6,970 nucleotides of DNA from Candidatus Dormiibacterota bacterium (GTDB lineage Bacteria; Chloroflexota; Dormibacteria; UBA8260; Bog-877). This document shows positions 1-5,623 of this stretch, piece by piece. The stretch lies in NCBI GenBank assembly GCA_003164475.1, contig PLTL01000161.1, forward strand, positions 1 to 6,970, written 5' to 3'. The notes under the pieces are model-generated. The model did not search any database and was not told the DNA's origin. It worked only from the letters and a program-made list of their open reading frames with translations. Both the position numbers and the translations under genes were made by a program. Positions within the stretch are counted from its first letter, which is position 1, and each line of letters opens with the position of its first letter.

Positions 1-180
1 CCGGTCAGCGCCGTCACCTCGGCCTGCCGCCAGCTCTTCGGCAACCCCAACCCGTCAGCGCTCATCCAGGACTGGCCGATGCAGCTCCCTGTGATTGCGG
101 CTCTCCTGTTGTCGGCGGCGCTGCTCGCGATCTGCGTCCCCCTGGCGGTCCACCTCTTCCGGCGCCGCACCGCCGACTGA
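1..180 (+). CDS. ABC-2 type transporter permease, C-terminal fragment
   Basis: The frame is open from base 1 and closes with TGA at 178-180, so only the last 59 residues are visible; the start lies outside the window. The fragment opens with PVSAVTSACRQLFGNPNPSA, which resembles the segment before the last membrane helix in ABC-2 export permeases of the DrrB/antibiotic-resistance type. It is followed by a tryptophan-containing turn and one strongly hydrophobic helix (about residues 31-53 of the fragment) ending in a positively charged tail (RRRTAD). Such permeases pair with a separate ATPase to export drugs or lipids. The partner is not visible and would lie upstream. The gene converges on the sugar operon and probably has no functional link to it. 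The family call rests on remembered pattern only. Confidence 0.75.
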   Translation, partial: PVSAVTSACRQLFGNPNPSALIQDWPMQLPVIAALLLSAALLAICVPLAVHLFRRRTAD

Positions 181-191
181 GTCCCGCTCAG
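177..191. repeat. Short inverted repeat across both convergent stop codons
   Basis: CTGAG (177-181) and CTCAG (187-191) are perfect inverse complements around a 5-base loop. Each arm contains the TGA stop of one of the two convergent genes. It could act as a weak bidirectional stop for transcription, but the stem is short and has no T-run, so it may be chance. Confidence 0.3.
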
Positions 192-1153
192 ATCGAGGTC
201 GGATGCCCCGTGCTGGTGACCGGCGCTGGGGCTGGTCCCGCCGGCCCTCCCCTCTGCCGGCAGGCGTCCGCGGCTGCCTCCATCGCCACTTCCAGGTGCA
301 CCTGCCAGTCCAGCTCGGCCAGATCACGGCGGCGCCCCACGCAGCCGGCGTCCTCGGTGCCCTCGGAGAGGGCGCTGACGACAAGCCCCGCCAGGGCGGC
401 GTCGCCGGCGCCCAACGTGTCCACTATCTCCGCACTGGCAACCCCGGCAGGCGCCTCGAACCGGGACCCCGCTGCGGTCAGGATCTCCCCACCCTGGGCG
501 CCCTTGGTGAGGAATATCACCTGAGCACCGCTGCCGAAGAGACGTTCCACCGGATACGTGCCCTGCGACCCACCCAGGACCCCGAGATCCTCATCGCTCA
601 CCTTCAGGATGTCGGTCACCTCGAGCAGGCTCTTGAGATTCGTGATCAGGAGGTCCAGGCGGCGAATCAGCCCTGGTCTCACATTGGGGTCCAGCACTCG
701 CCACGGGTGACCACCGCCCAGAAGAGCGCGCAGGGAGCTGGCTTGGGCCGCGTCCTCATAGTTGAAAGCGTTCACCACCACCGCATCGGAGCTCGCCACC
801 GCTCTGGCGGCTTCCTGGGAGAACGCGAACGACCGGTAGGCTCGCCCTCCGAACTCGTAGCTGGGCTGGCTCCCCTCCAGGTGGACGACAGCGCGCGCCG
901 TCACTGCTGGTGCCTCCTCCTCGACCAGGTGAACACCGGAGCCGCTCAGCGCGCTCCTCATCGCCATCCCGATCTCATCGCCGGCCACGGCAGCTACGAG
1001 GCTGGCATCGACGCCTCCCATGCCGAGGAGCATGGCGACGTTGAGCCCCGCCCCTCCCAGCCGGGCAAACCTGCCGCGCGACGTCACGATCTCATCGACC
1101 AGCGCATTCCCGATCACGGTGACTCGAGGTCGACGCACAGCCCTCTGGTTCAT
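188..1153 (-). CDS. PfkB-family (ribokinase-like) sugar kinase
   Basis: This 321-residue protein is a cytoplasmic ATP-dependent sugar kinase of the ribokinase/fructokinase (PfkB) family, a usual length for the family. Visible hallmarks: the N-terminal sugar-binding glycine motif LGGAGLNVA (residues 32-40), DPNVRPGL (155-162) as in fructokinase-like members, KVSDEDL (184-190), TKGAQGG (216-222), and the second PfkB signature DTLGAGDA (245-252), whose Asp251 is the expected catalytic base in the anion-hole motif GAGD. The C-terminus ends in a loose Pro/Ala-rich tail from about residue 301. The ATG overlaps the stop of the upstream SIS gene as ATGA, with no strong ribosome binding site, so translation is probably coupled. 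It is the last gene of the operon. It should phosphorylate the imported sugar or a product of it; fructose, another hexulose or a pentulose are all possible, and the motifs do not settle which. Confidence 0.93.
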   Translation of the reverse strand: MNQRAVRRPRVTVIGNALVDEIVTSRGRFARLGGAGLNVAMLLGMGGVDASLVAAVAGDEIGMAMRSALSGSGVHLVEEEAPAVTARAVVHLEGSQPSYEFGGRAYRSFAFSQEAARAVASSDAVVVNAFNYEDAAQASSLRALLGGGHPWRVLDPNVRPGLIRRLDLLITNLKSLLEVTDILKVSDEDLGVLGGSQGTYPVERLFGSGAQVIFLTKGAQGGEILTAAGSRFEAPAGVASAEIVDTLGAGDAALAGLVVSALSEGTEDAGCVGRRRDLAELDWQVHLEVAMEAAADACRQRGGPAGPAPAPVTSTGHPTSI

Positions 1154-1698
1154 TCGAGATTCGCGTGCCTCAATCTCAGTCCCGTTCGGGGGTCATCGAG
1201 CCGCCCTGCCAGGGCGTGGATGACCCCATCCAGCACCATCAGAGCAGCCTGTTCGAACAGGCTCCCTCCGAGCTGGACGGATCCATCTGTGGGGAGCGTC
1301 AGCACCAGGTCCGCCACTTCGATCAGAGGGGCGCTCCGGGCGTGCGTGATCGCGACCACCAGCACCCCCAGCTCGTGGGCGCGCGCGGCCCGACTCACGC
1401 TGATCGGGGTGTGCCCCGACCCGGAGATCACCAGCAGCCCGTCTCCGGACATGACGGCAGGAGCGGTGGCCTCACCCAGGACGTGGCTCACGCGCCCCAG
1501 GTGCATGAAGCGCATGGCCACCATGGCGGCCACCAGCCCCGACCGCCCCTGCCCGGTGAAGAACCAGCACCGGTCGCCCTCCTCCCACACCTGCACCAGA
1601 GCGGCGACCTCGTCCGAGCTCAACTGCTCGGAGAGCCGGTGAACCTCATCGAAGGGGGCCATCCACGGCCGCGGTCGATCAGATGCGCCGAGATCCAT
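1150..1698 (-). CDS. hxlB: 6-phospho-3-hexuloisomerase-like SIS-domain protein
   Basis: This 182-residue, single SIS-domain cytoplasmic protein matches the PHI family in length and layout. It has the phosphosugar loop TGQGRSGLVA (residues 48-57), AMRFMHLG (61-68), a second loop SGSGHT (92-97), GSLFEQAAL (145-153) with the family-conserved Glu149, and the C-terminal signature HANLE (178-182) that also ends Bacillus HxlB. PHI interconverts D-arabino-3-hexulose 6-phosphate and fructose 6-phosphate, and here the HPS-like gene lies immediately upstream. The ATG at 1698 was chosen because GGAGGT sits 6 bases before it. The alternative ATG at 1662 has no such site. With this start the gene overlaps the HPS gene by 79 bases in a different frame. 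Its stop overlaps the kinase start as ATGA. An oddity is His96 where I recall Glu (SGSGET) in typical PHI enzymes. A different sugar-phosphate isomerase activity is possible. Confidence 0.88.
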   Translation of the reverse strand: MDLGASDRPRPWMAPFDEVHRLSEQLSSDEVAALVQVWEEGDRCWFFTGQGRSGLVAAMVAMRFMHLGRVSHVLGEATAPAVMSGDGLLVISGSGHTPISVSRAARAHELGVLVVAITHARSAPLIEVADLVLTLPTDGSVQLGGSLFEQAALMVLDGVIHALAGRLDDPRTGLRLRHANLE

Positions 1699-2291
1699 CG
1701 AGCCACCTCCCTGGAGTTGTCCGCCTCGGTGATCGCCGACCCGACCACCACGACATCGGGCCCGGCCTCGACCACCTCCGCGAGATTGCCCTCACCGATC
1801 CCGCCGGCAAGGGCCACACGATAGCCGAGCTTCCGCATTGCCCCAGCTCGCGCGATGTGACTTCCGTCACCCCCGCCCGCAAGCCGCACATCCGTGGGCG
1901 AGTGCAACAGCAGGTATGCGAACCGGTCCGGATACTGATCGCGGCGGTCGGGGAGGCGCTCACTGCAGATGGTGTCGGCCACCGCGTACGCCCCGTATTC
2001 CTGAGCCACCTTGTTGACCGCATCCAGGGTGGCGCTCGACGCCGCTTCCAGGACGGTCATGAAGGTGGCCCCCAGGCGGAAGTACATCCTCGCCTCCTGG
2101 GCTCCGCCATCGGCGGTCTTGGAGTCCACAAGGACCGGCCTCCCCCCCGCCAGCTCCCGGACCGTCGCGATTCCGCCGAGGCCGAAGCGCTTGAGGAGTG
2201 GTGTGCCCACCTCGACGATGTCGACGAACTCGACCACCTGGGGCAGCACGGCGATGTGGGCCGGATCATCCAAGGCCAGCTGGAGCAGCAC
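1620..2291 (-). CDS. hxlA: 3-hexulose-6-phosphate synthase-like enzyme (OMP decarboxylase superfamily)
   Basis: This 223-residue TIM-barrel protein belongs to the HPS/KGPDC group of the OMP decarboxylase superfamily. HPS joins formaldehyde and ribulose 5-phosphate to D-arabino-3-hexulose 6-phosphate, reversibly and with Mg2+. It begins MLLQLALDD like other HPS enzymes. It carries Asp8, VEVGTP with Glu27, the superfamily motif DSKTAD (DxKxxD; Asp56, Lys58, Asp61), VAD (Asp106), LLHSPTD (His130, Asp134), AGGI (162-165) and the phosphate-binding strand VVVGSAIT (181-188). Asp106 at the place where keto-gulonate-phosphate decarboxylase has Glu, and no Arg after His130, favour HPS over KGPDC. The start is GTG, supported by the family N-terminus and an AGGG 5 bases upstream. 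The C-terminus runs about 15 residues past the usual end, where it overlaps the SIS gene. It follows the transporter ATPase by 45 bases. It could work in the synthetic or the cleavage direction. Confidence 0.87.
   Translation of the reverse strand: MLLQLALDDPAHIAVLPQVVEFVDIVEVGTPLLKRFGLGGIATVRELAGGRPVLVDSKTADGGAQEARMYFRLGATFMTVLEAASSATLDAVNKVAQEYGAYAVADTICSERLPDRRDQYPDRFAYLLLHSPTDVRLAGGGDGSHIARAGAMRKLGYRVALAGGIGEGNLAEVVEAGPDVVVVGSAITEADNSREVARWISAHLIDRGRGWPPSMRFTGSPSS
1705..1710 (-). promoter_or_regulatory. Strong ribosome binding site for hxlB, inside hxlA
   Basis: On the minus strand GGAGGT lies 6 bases before the ATG at 1698, within the 3' part of the HPS-like coding region. It decides the start of the SIS gene and suggests independent, efficient initiation in addition to coupling. 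Confidence 0.75.
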
Positions 2292-2310
2292 CGCGACCCT
2301 ACCGTCCCAA

Positions 2311-2330
2311 CTCGGAGCCGCGCTGCCGAG
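2311..2330 (-). repeat. Intergenic hairpin between transporter and enzyme genes
   Basis: The 45-base gap between the ATPase stop and the HPS start holds CTCGGAGC (2311-2318) and its inverse complement interrupted by one base (GCT-G-CCGAG, 2322-2330), with a 3-base loop. The resulting 8-pair GC-rich stem has one bulge and no T-run, so it looks more like an mRNA processing or stability element, or a partial attenuator, than a true terminator. Confidence 0.4.
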
Positions 2331-2336
2331 GGACGC

Positions 2337-3200
2337 TCACAGAGACGCGGCCACGCTGGAGCCGGTCATGTCGCTGACCAGCTGGTCCGTGGTGACCTCG
2401 GCCGCACGGTAGTCGGAGACCACCTGGCCCAGTCGCATGGTGACGATCCGATCGCACACATCGATGACATAGGGGAGGGTGTGGGAGATGAAGATCACGC
2501 AGATGCCTCGACTCCGAACCTCCCGGACCAGTCGGAGCACCTCGACGACCTCGGTGACCCCGAGATGGTTCGTGGGCTCATCGAGGATGAGGATCTTGCG
2601 CGCCCACACCACCGGCCGGGCAACCGCCACGGCCTGGCGCTGACCCCCGGACAACTTGCCGACCCCGGCTCCCGGTGGGACCCGGGTCATGCCGATGTGG
2701 GCCAGGGCCTGCTCCGCCTGGGCCTCCATCGTGCCCTGGTTCAAAAACCCCATCCGACCCAGGATTCCGTCGCGGAAGATCTCCCGGCCCAGGAAGAGAT
2801 TCGACGCCACGCTGAGATGCGGGGCGAGGCCGCCGTCCTGGAACACGGTCTCGATCCCGGCGGCGAGAGCGGCGTGGGGTGACTCCCACCGTCGTTCGAT
2901 GTCGTCGACGAAGATCCTGCCGGCCTCGGGTGTGATCGTTCCCGCGATGACCTTGACCATGGTCGACTTGCCGGCGCCGTTGTCGCCCACCAGCCCGACA
3001 ACCTCCCCCTGACGGGCGACGAAGTTCACCCCGTCCAGGGCTCGCACGGCGCCGTACCGCATGCTGACGTCCTCCAGCCGAAGGACGATCCTCTCCTGGC
3101 TCACGTCCGAAGGCGCCGGACCGACGGGACCTCCCGACCCGGGCCCCTCGAGAGCCGGGATGTCAGTGCCATGCTCCGCCTGCGGAGAGTCCGCGCTCAT
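2337..3200 (-). CDS. Sugar ABC transporter ATP-binding protein, single nucleotide-binding domain (CUT2/FrcA-like)
   Basis: This 287-residue cytoplasmic ATPase powers the sugar importer formed with the permease and lipoprotein encoded upstream. After a Pro/Gly/Ser-rich N-terminal extension of about 37 residues come the A-loop region MRYGAV (47-52), Walker A GDNGAGKST (72-80), Q-loop Gln121, signature LSGGQ (183-187), Walker B ILILDEP (203-209) with catalytic Glu208, and H-loop His240 in SHTLPYVIDVCDRI. Many CUT2 systems use a duplicated ATPase of about 500 residues (RbsA type). This one has a single domain, like the fructose-type FrcA, so it presumably acts as a homodimer. It has DEPTNHLG where such proteins usually have DEPTAALG. 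The start at 3200 was chosen because its ATG overlaps the permease stop as ATGA; the reading frame stays open further upstream but there runs through the permease gene and encodes only Arg/Gly-rich sequence. Confidence 0.93.
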   Translation of the reverse strand: MSADSPQAEHGTDIPALEGPGSGGPVGPAPSDVSQERIVLRLEDVSMRYGAVRALDGVNFVARQGEVVGLVGDNGAGKSTMVKVIAGTITPEAGRIFVDDIERRWESPHAALAAGIETVFQDGGLAPHLSVASNLFLGREIFRDGILGRMGFLNQGTMEAQAEQALAHIGMTRVPPGAGVGKLSGGQRQAVAVARPVVWARKILILDEPTNHLGVTEVVEVLRLVREVRSRGICVIFISHTLPYVIDVCDRIVTMRLGQVVSDYRAAEVTTDQLVSDMTGSSVAASL

Positions 3201-4201
3201 CGCCCGTTCCGCCGCATCAGCTGCTGCACTCCGACCGCGCCGGCGATCAGGAGGCCGGTGACCACTGTCTCCCAGAAAGGCTGCAGGCCCGTGAGTACCA
3301 GACCACTCAGCACCACGGAGAGGATCAGGGTGCCGAGCACCGTGCCGGTCATGGTGGCCACTCCCCCGGCGAGGCTGGCCCCGCCGATGACCACGGCGGC
3401 GATCGCCGTGAGATTCGAATTGACTCCGCTGAGCGGAGACCCGGTGCCAAGCCGCATGAGGTCGATGAGACCGGCCATCCCTGACATGACCCCGGCCAGC
3501 ACGTACACCTTGACGACGTGCCGGCCCACCGGTATGCCGGCGTCGGCGGCCGCCGAGCTGTTGGAGCCGATGGCGAAGGTCCATCGGCCAAAGCGCGAGT
3601 AGTGCAGATACAGGGCCCCGATCACGAAGGCCACGATGGTCACCAGGATCGGGATGGTGAAGTACCCGGCCAGGACCTGATTGCCCATCGTGGCCACCAC
3701 GGCGGGAGTCCCCAGAACGGTGAGCCCGTCGGTGAGGACCAGCGTCAGGCCGCCCGCGATTCCCAACATCGCCAGGGTGGCCACGAATGGGGTCAGTTTC
3801 ATGCGGACCACCATGAAGCCGTTGGCCAGGCCGGCGGCGCCGCCGACCAGCAGCCCCACCACGATCCCGGCCCCGATGTCGACCCCCGGCACCCCTCCGC
3901 CGATGTTGGTGGCCATGACCTTCGCCCCCACGACTCCCGCAAGGCCGAGGATGGCTCCCACCGACAGGTCGATGCCGCCGGTGACGATGACGAACGTCTC
4001 GGCGATGGCCAGCAGTCCGGTCTCGGTCGCCGACTGCCCTATTCCCGTGATGTTGATCTGCGAGAGGAACCCCTGTCCGAAGATCGAGAAGAACACGATC
4101 AACGCGAGAAGGACTCCACCCAGCAGAACCTCCTGAGCGTATCGCTCCAGCACCAGCCGCGCCTGGCTGACTGCCCGAGCCCGAAAGCCCACGTTCGTCA
4201 T
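3197..4201 (-). CDS. Sugar ABC transporter permease (RbsC/BPD_transp_2 family)
   Basis: This 334-residue polytopic membrane protein forms the channel of the CUT2 sugar importer. It has a cytoplasmic N-terminus of about 25 residues, then roughly eight to ten hydrophobic segments. Diagnostic motifs are GGIDLSVGA (75-83), GLANGFMVVRMKLTPFVATLA (about 124-144), the cytoplasmic coupling segment around AIGSNSSAAADAGI (210-223), AAVVIGGASLAGG (268-280) and a C-terminal helix around FWETVVTGLLIAGAV. Length is normal for the family. The ATG has AGGAGGA 10 bases upstream, past a 144-base gap from the lipoprotein gene that contains a strong hairpin. The ATPase start overlaps its stop. As there is only one permease gene, the channel is probably a homodimer. 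Confidence 0.95.
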   Translation of the reverse strand: MTNVGFRARAVSQARLVLERYAQEVLLGGVLLALIVFFSIFGQGFLSQINITGIGQSATETGLLAIAETFVIVTGGIDLSVGAILGLAGVVGAKVMATNIGGGVPGVDIGAGIVVGLLVGGAAGLANGFMVVRMKLTPFVATLAMLGIAGGLTLVLTDGLTVLGTPAVVATMGNQVLAGYFTIPILVTIVAFVIGALYLHYSRFGRWTFAIGSNSSAAADAGIPVGRHVVKVYVLAGVMSGMAGLIDLMRLGTGSPLSGVNSNLTAIAAVVIGGASLAGGVATMTGTVLGTLILSVVLSGLVLTGLQPFWETVVTGLLIAGAVGVQQLMRRNGR

Positions 4202-4211
4202 GGGGCCGATG

Positions 4212-4218
4212 TCCTCCT
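4212..4218 (-). promoter_or_regulatory. Ribosome binding site of the permease gene
   Basis: AGGAGGA on the minus strand, 10 bases before the ATG at 4201. A full consensus site after the intergenic hairpin indicates that the permease is translated independently of the lipoprotein gene. Confidence 0.65.
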
Positions 4219-4251
4219 AACTCTCAACGATACCGGGACTGAATCTCGCGC

Positions 4252-4287
4252 CGGCCAGCCTGGCGTTCCGAACCTCCAGGCTGGCCG
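4252..4287 (-). repeat. Perfect 12-bp hairpin between lipoprotein and permease genes
   Basis: CGGCCAGCCTGG (4252-4263) and CCAGGCTGGCCG (4276-4287) are perfect inverse complements around a 12-base loop. The stem lies 58 bases past the lipoprotein stop in the direction of transcription. No T-run follows on the minus strand, so full termination is doubtful. In sugar ABC operons a hairpin at this place commonly protects the binding-protein mRNA or thins out transcription into the membrane genes, giving more binding protein than permease. That role is inferred here. A minor 5-bp stem (CCGCT/AGCGG, 4326-4338) lies closer to the lipoprotein stop. Confidence 0.7.
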
Positions 4288-4345
4288 TGCGTGAGCCCAT
4301 GTCCGTTGGCCCCATTGAGGTGAGGCCGCTTTCAGCGGGTCCGAT

Positions 4346-5329
4346 CTAACCCAGCGAGTAGAAGTACTGCTCGTTCGTCGCGTAGTTGGCGTACGTGATG
4401 GTGATGTTGGGCACGTTGTCCACCTTGGCAATGCCGCCGGCCTTGCCTTGGGCCGCCAGGACCGCGTCTTGGACGGCGATCTGGCCCTCGAGCGCGGGCT
4501 GTTGCGCGATCAGGCCGACCAGCTTGTCCGCCTCCAGGGCCGTGACCTGGGCGGCCTCGGCATCGTAGGAGATCACCTTGACACCGGCACCGGCCGCGCC
4601 CAAGTCCTGAAGCTCTGCGATGGTGCCCTCAGCGGTCACGTCATCCACCGCGAACACGCCCTTCAGGTCGGGGTACCGGGAGAGCTGCTGCTGAATGATG
4701 GTCTGCGCATTGGTGGCGACGTCCTGGCTGTACTGGGTTCCCACCAGAGCGATGTTGGGGTAGTCCTTCTGCATCGTGGCGACGAAAGCGGCCGAGCGCT
4801 GGTCGTCAGAAGTCACCCCGGCCGAGCTGTCGAGCAGGAGCACCTGTCCACTGTCTCCGATCGCGTCGGCGAGCAGCTTGGCGGCCTGCTGACCGCCGGC
4901 GGTGTTGTCACCGGCGATCCGAGTGACCAGGTCGCTGGTGTCGTTGGTGTACGTGTCCACGCAGACGACGGGAATGCCGTCCTTCTTGGCGCTCTGGACT
5001 TCGGGGACCAGCGCCTGTGCGTTGGTGGGGGAGAGGACCAGTGCGTTCACATGCTTCGCCAGCTCCGCGGTCACGTAGGGGATCTCGGTGGTCGGCGAGT
5101 ATGTGGTGCTGGAGCCTTCCCAGTCCAGGGTCACTCCCAGCTTCGCCGCCTCAGCATTGGCGCCGTTCTCCATGGTGATGAAGTAGGGGTCCGAGGTGAT
5201 GCCCACCACGAATCCGATGGTGATGTGGCTGTTGGCAGTCGTGGCGCTGGACGTCGTGCCACAGGCGGCCAGTACCACTCCCAACGTGGCAGCACATGCT
5301 GCAGCCCTAAAGGTCGTCGTGCATCTCAT
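4346..5329 (-). CDS. Sugar-binding lipoprotein of a CUT2 ABC importer (RbsB-like, Peripla_BP_4)
   Basis: This 327-residue protein is the extracellular, membrane-anchored receptor that delivers sugar to the permease. It has a short signal peptide (charged start MRCTTTFR, then a hydrophobic stretch) and a lipobox LAAC with lipidated Cys23, then a Ser/Thr linker and a two-lobed type I periplasmic-binding fold beginning at ITIGFVVGITSDPYF (36-50). By eye alignment to E. coli RbsB, the pocket positions are Tyr49, Phe50, Asp125, Arg178, Asp229, Asp256 and Gln276. Two differ from RbsB: RbsB Arg90 is Thr126 here, and RbsB Asn190 is Asp229. The ligand is therefore probably a monosaccharide but perhaps not ribose. 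The ATG at 5329 has AGAGGAG 9 bases upstream (5339-5345). The gene is first in the operon and closest to the predicted promoter, which suits the high level normally needed for a binding protein. The stop is TAG. Confidence 0.95.
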   Translation of the reverse strand: MRCTTTFRAAACAATLGVVLAACGTTSSATTANSHITIGFVVGITSDPYFITMENGANAEAAKLGVTLDWEGSSTTYSPTTEIPYVTAELAKHVNALVLSPTNAQALVPEVQSAKKDGIPVVCVDTYTNDTSDLVTRIAGDNTAGGQQAAKLLADAIGDSGQVLLLDSSAGVTSDDQRSAAFVATMQKDYPNIALVGTQYSQDVATNAQTIIQQQLSRYPDLKGVFAVDDVTAEGTIAELQDLGAAGAGVKVISYDAEAAQVTALEADKLVGLIAQQPALEGQIAVQDAVLAAQGKAGGIAKVDNVPNITITYANYATNEQYFYSLG

Positions 5330-5428
5330 CGCGGGTCACTCCTCTTACATGTCATCAGTGCGATCAACCATCGCCGGGGGCCAATCGCCCCACCCGAGCC
5401 CTGAACCGATCTCGGCCCTTCGCCTCGT

Positions 5429-5440
5429 GGTCACATGACC
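5429..5440. promoter_or_regulatory. Small palindrome GGTCA-CA-TGACC with repeated TGGTCAC word
   Basis: GGTCA (5429-5433) and TGACC (5436-5440) form a 12-base palindrome with a 2-base centre. The word TGGTCAC recurs 17 bases away at 5445-5451. It lies inside the predicted leader of the sugar operon. A GntR- or LacI-type binding site is possible but chance is also plausible. Confidence 0.25.
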
Positions 5441-5597
5441 GCGCTGGTCACGTGCGAAGCCCTCATCCCTGGCGGAGGTCCCTGCCGGGCCCCCGCTACC
5501 TACCCTTCACCCTTCCGCTCGGCCCTCCAAGCACCCGTTTCCGGAGTCCGGCCACACCGCTGGCAGACGCCACCGTGGAGCGCTTGGAGCGTTCACG

Positions 5598-5611
5598 GGA
5601 AATCGTTTACC
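5598..5611. promoter_or_regulatory. Probable LacI-family operator at the operon start
   Basis: On the minus strand GGTAAACGATTTCC is an imperfect palindrome centred on CG, with 5 of 7 positions matching between arms. This is the central-CG, AT-flanked form common to LacI-family operators. Its centre is about 13 bases downstream of the predicted transcription start, an ideal place for repression. The divergent LacI gene is the natural binder. The direct repeat TCACGGGA flanks it at 5593-5600 and 5617-5624. Confidence 0.5.
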
Positions 5612-5623
5612 AAACCTCACGGG

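Noticed and set aside
95..1642. Long plus-strand open frame (515 codons) opposite the kinase and SIS genes
   Set aside because: It is antisense to two well-supported enzyme genes, its translation has no family motif, and long antisense frames are expected in high-GC DNA.
1620..2291. 3-keto-L-gulonate-6-phosphate decarboxylase (UlaD-like) as the function of the TIM-barrel gene
   Set aside because: The Glu and the Arg after His expected for KGPDC are absent (Asp106; HSPTD), and the partner is a PHI-like gene rather than ascorbate-pathway genes. An altered substrate is still possible.
1683..2882. Plus-strand open frame (399 codons) opposite the HPS and ATPase genes
   Set aside because: Composition is rich in Asp, His, Gly and Arg, as expected for a shadow frame of high-GC genes; the opposite strand carries clear catalytic motifs.
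3201..3584. Upstream extension of the ATPase reading frame to 3584
   Set aside because: The added 128 residues are Arg/Gly/His-rich, lie entirely inside the permease gene in another frame, and the ATG at 3200 has the typical ATGA overlap.
3518..4294. Plus-strand open frame opposite the permease
   Set aside because: It is antisense to a well-supported membrane protein and has no recognisable motif.
4448..5404. Plus-strand open frame (318 codons) opposite the binding-protein gene
   Set aside because: It shadows a lipoprotein with a clear signal peptide, lipobox and fold; its own translation has no domain.
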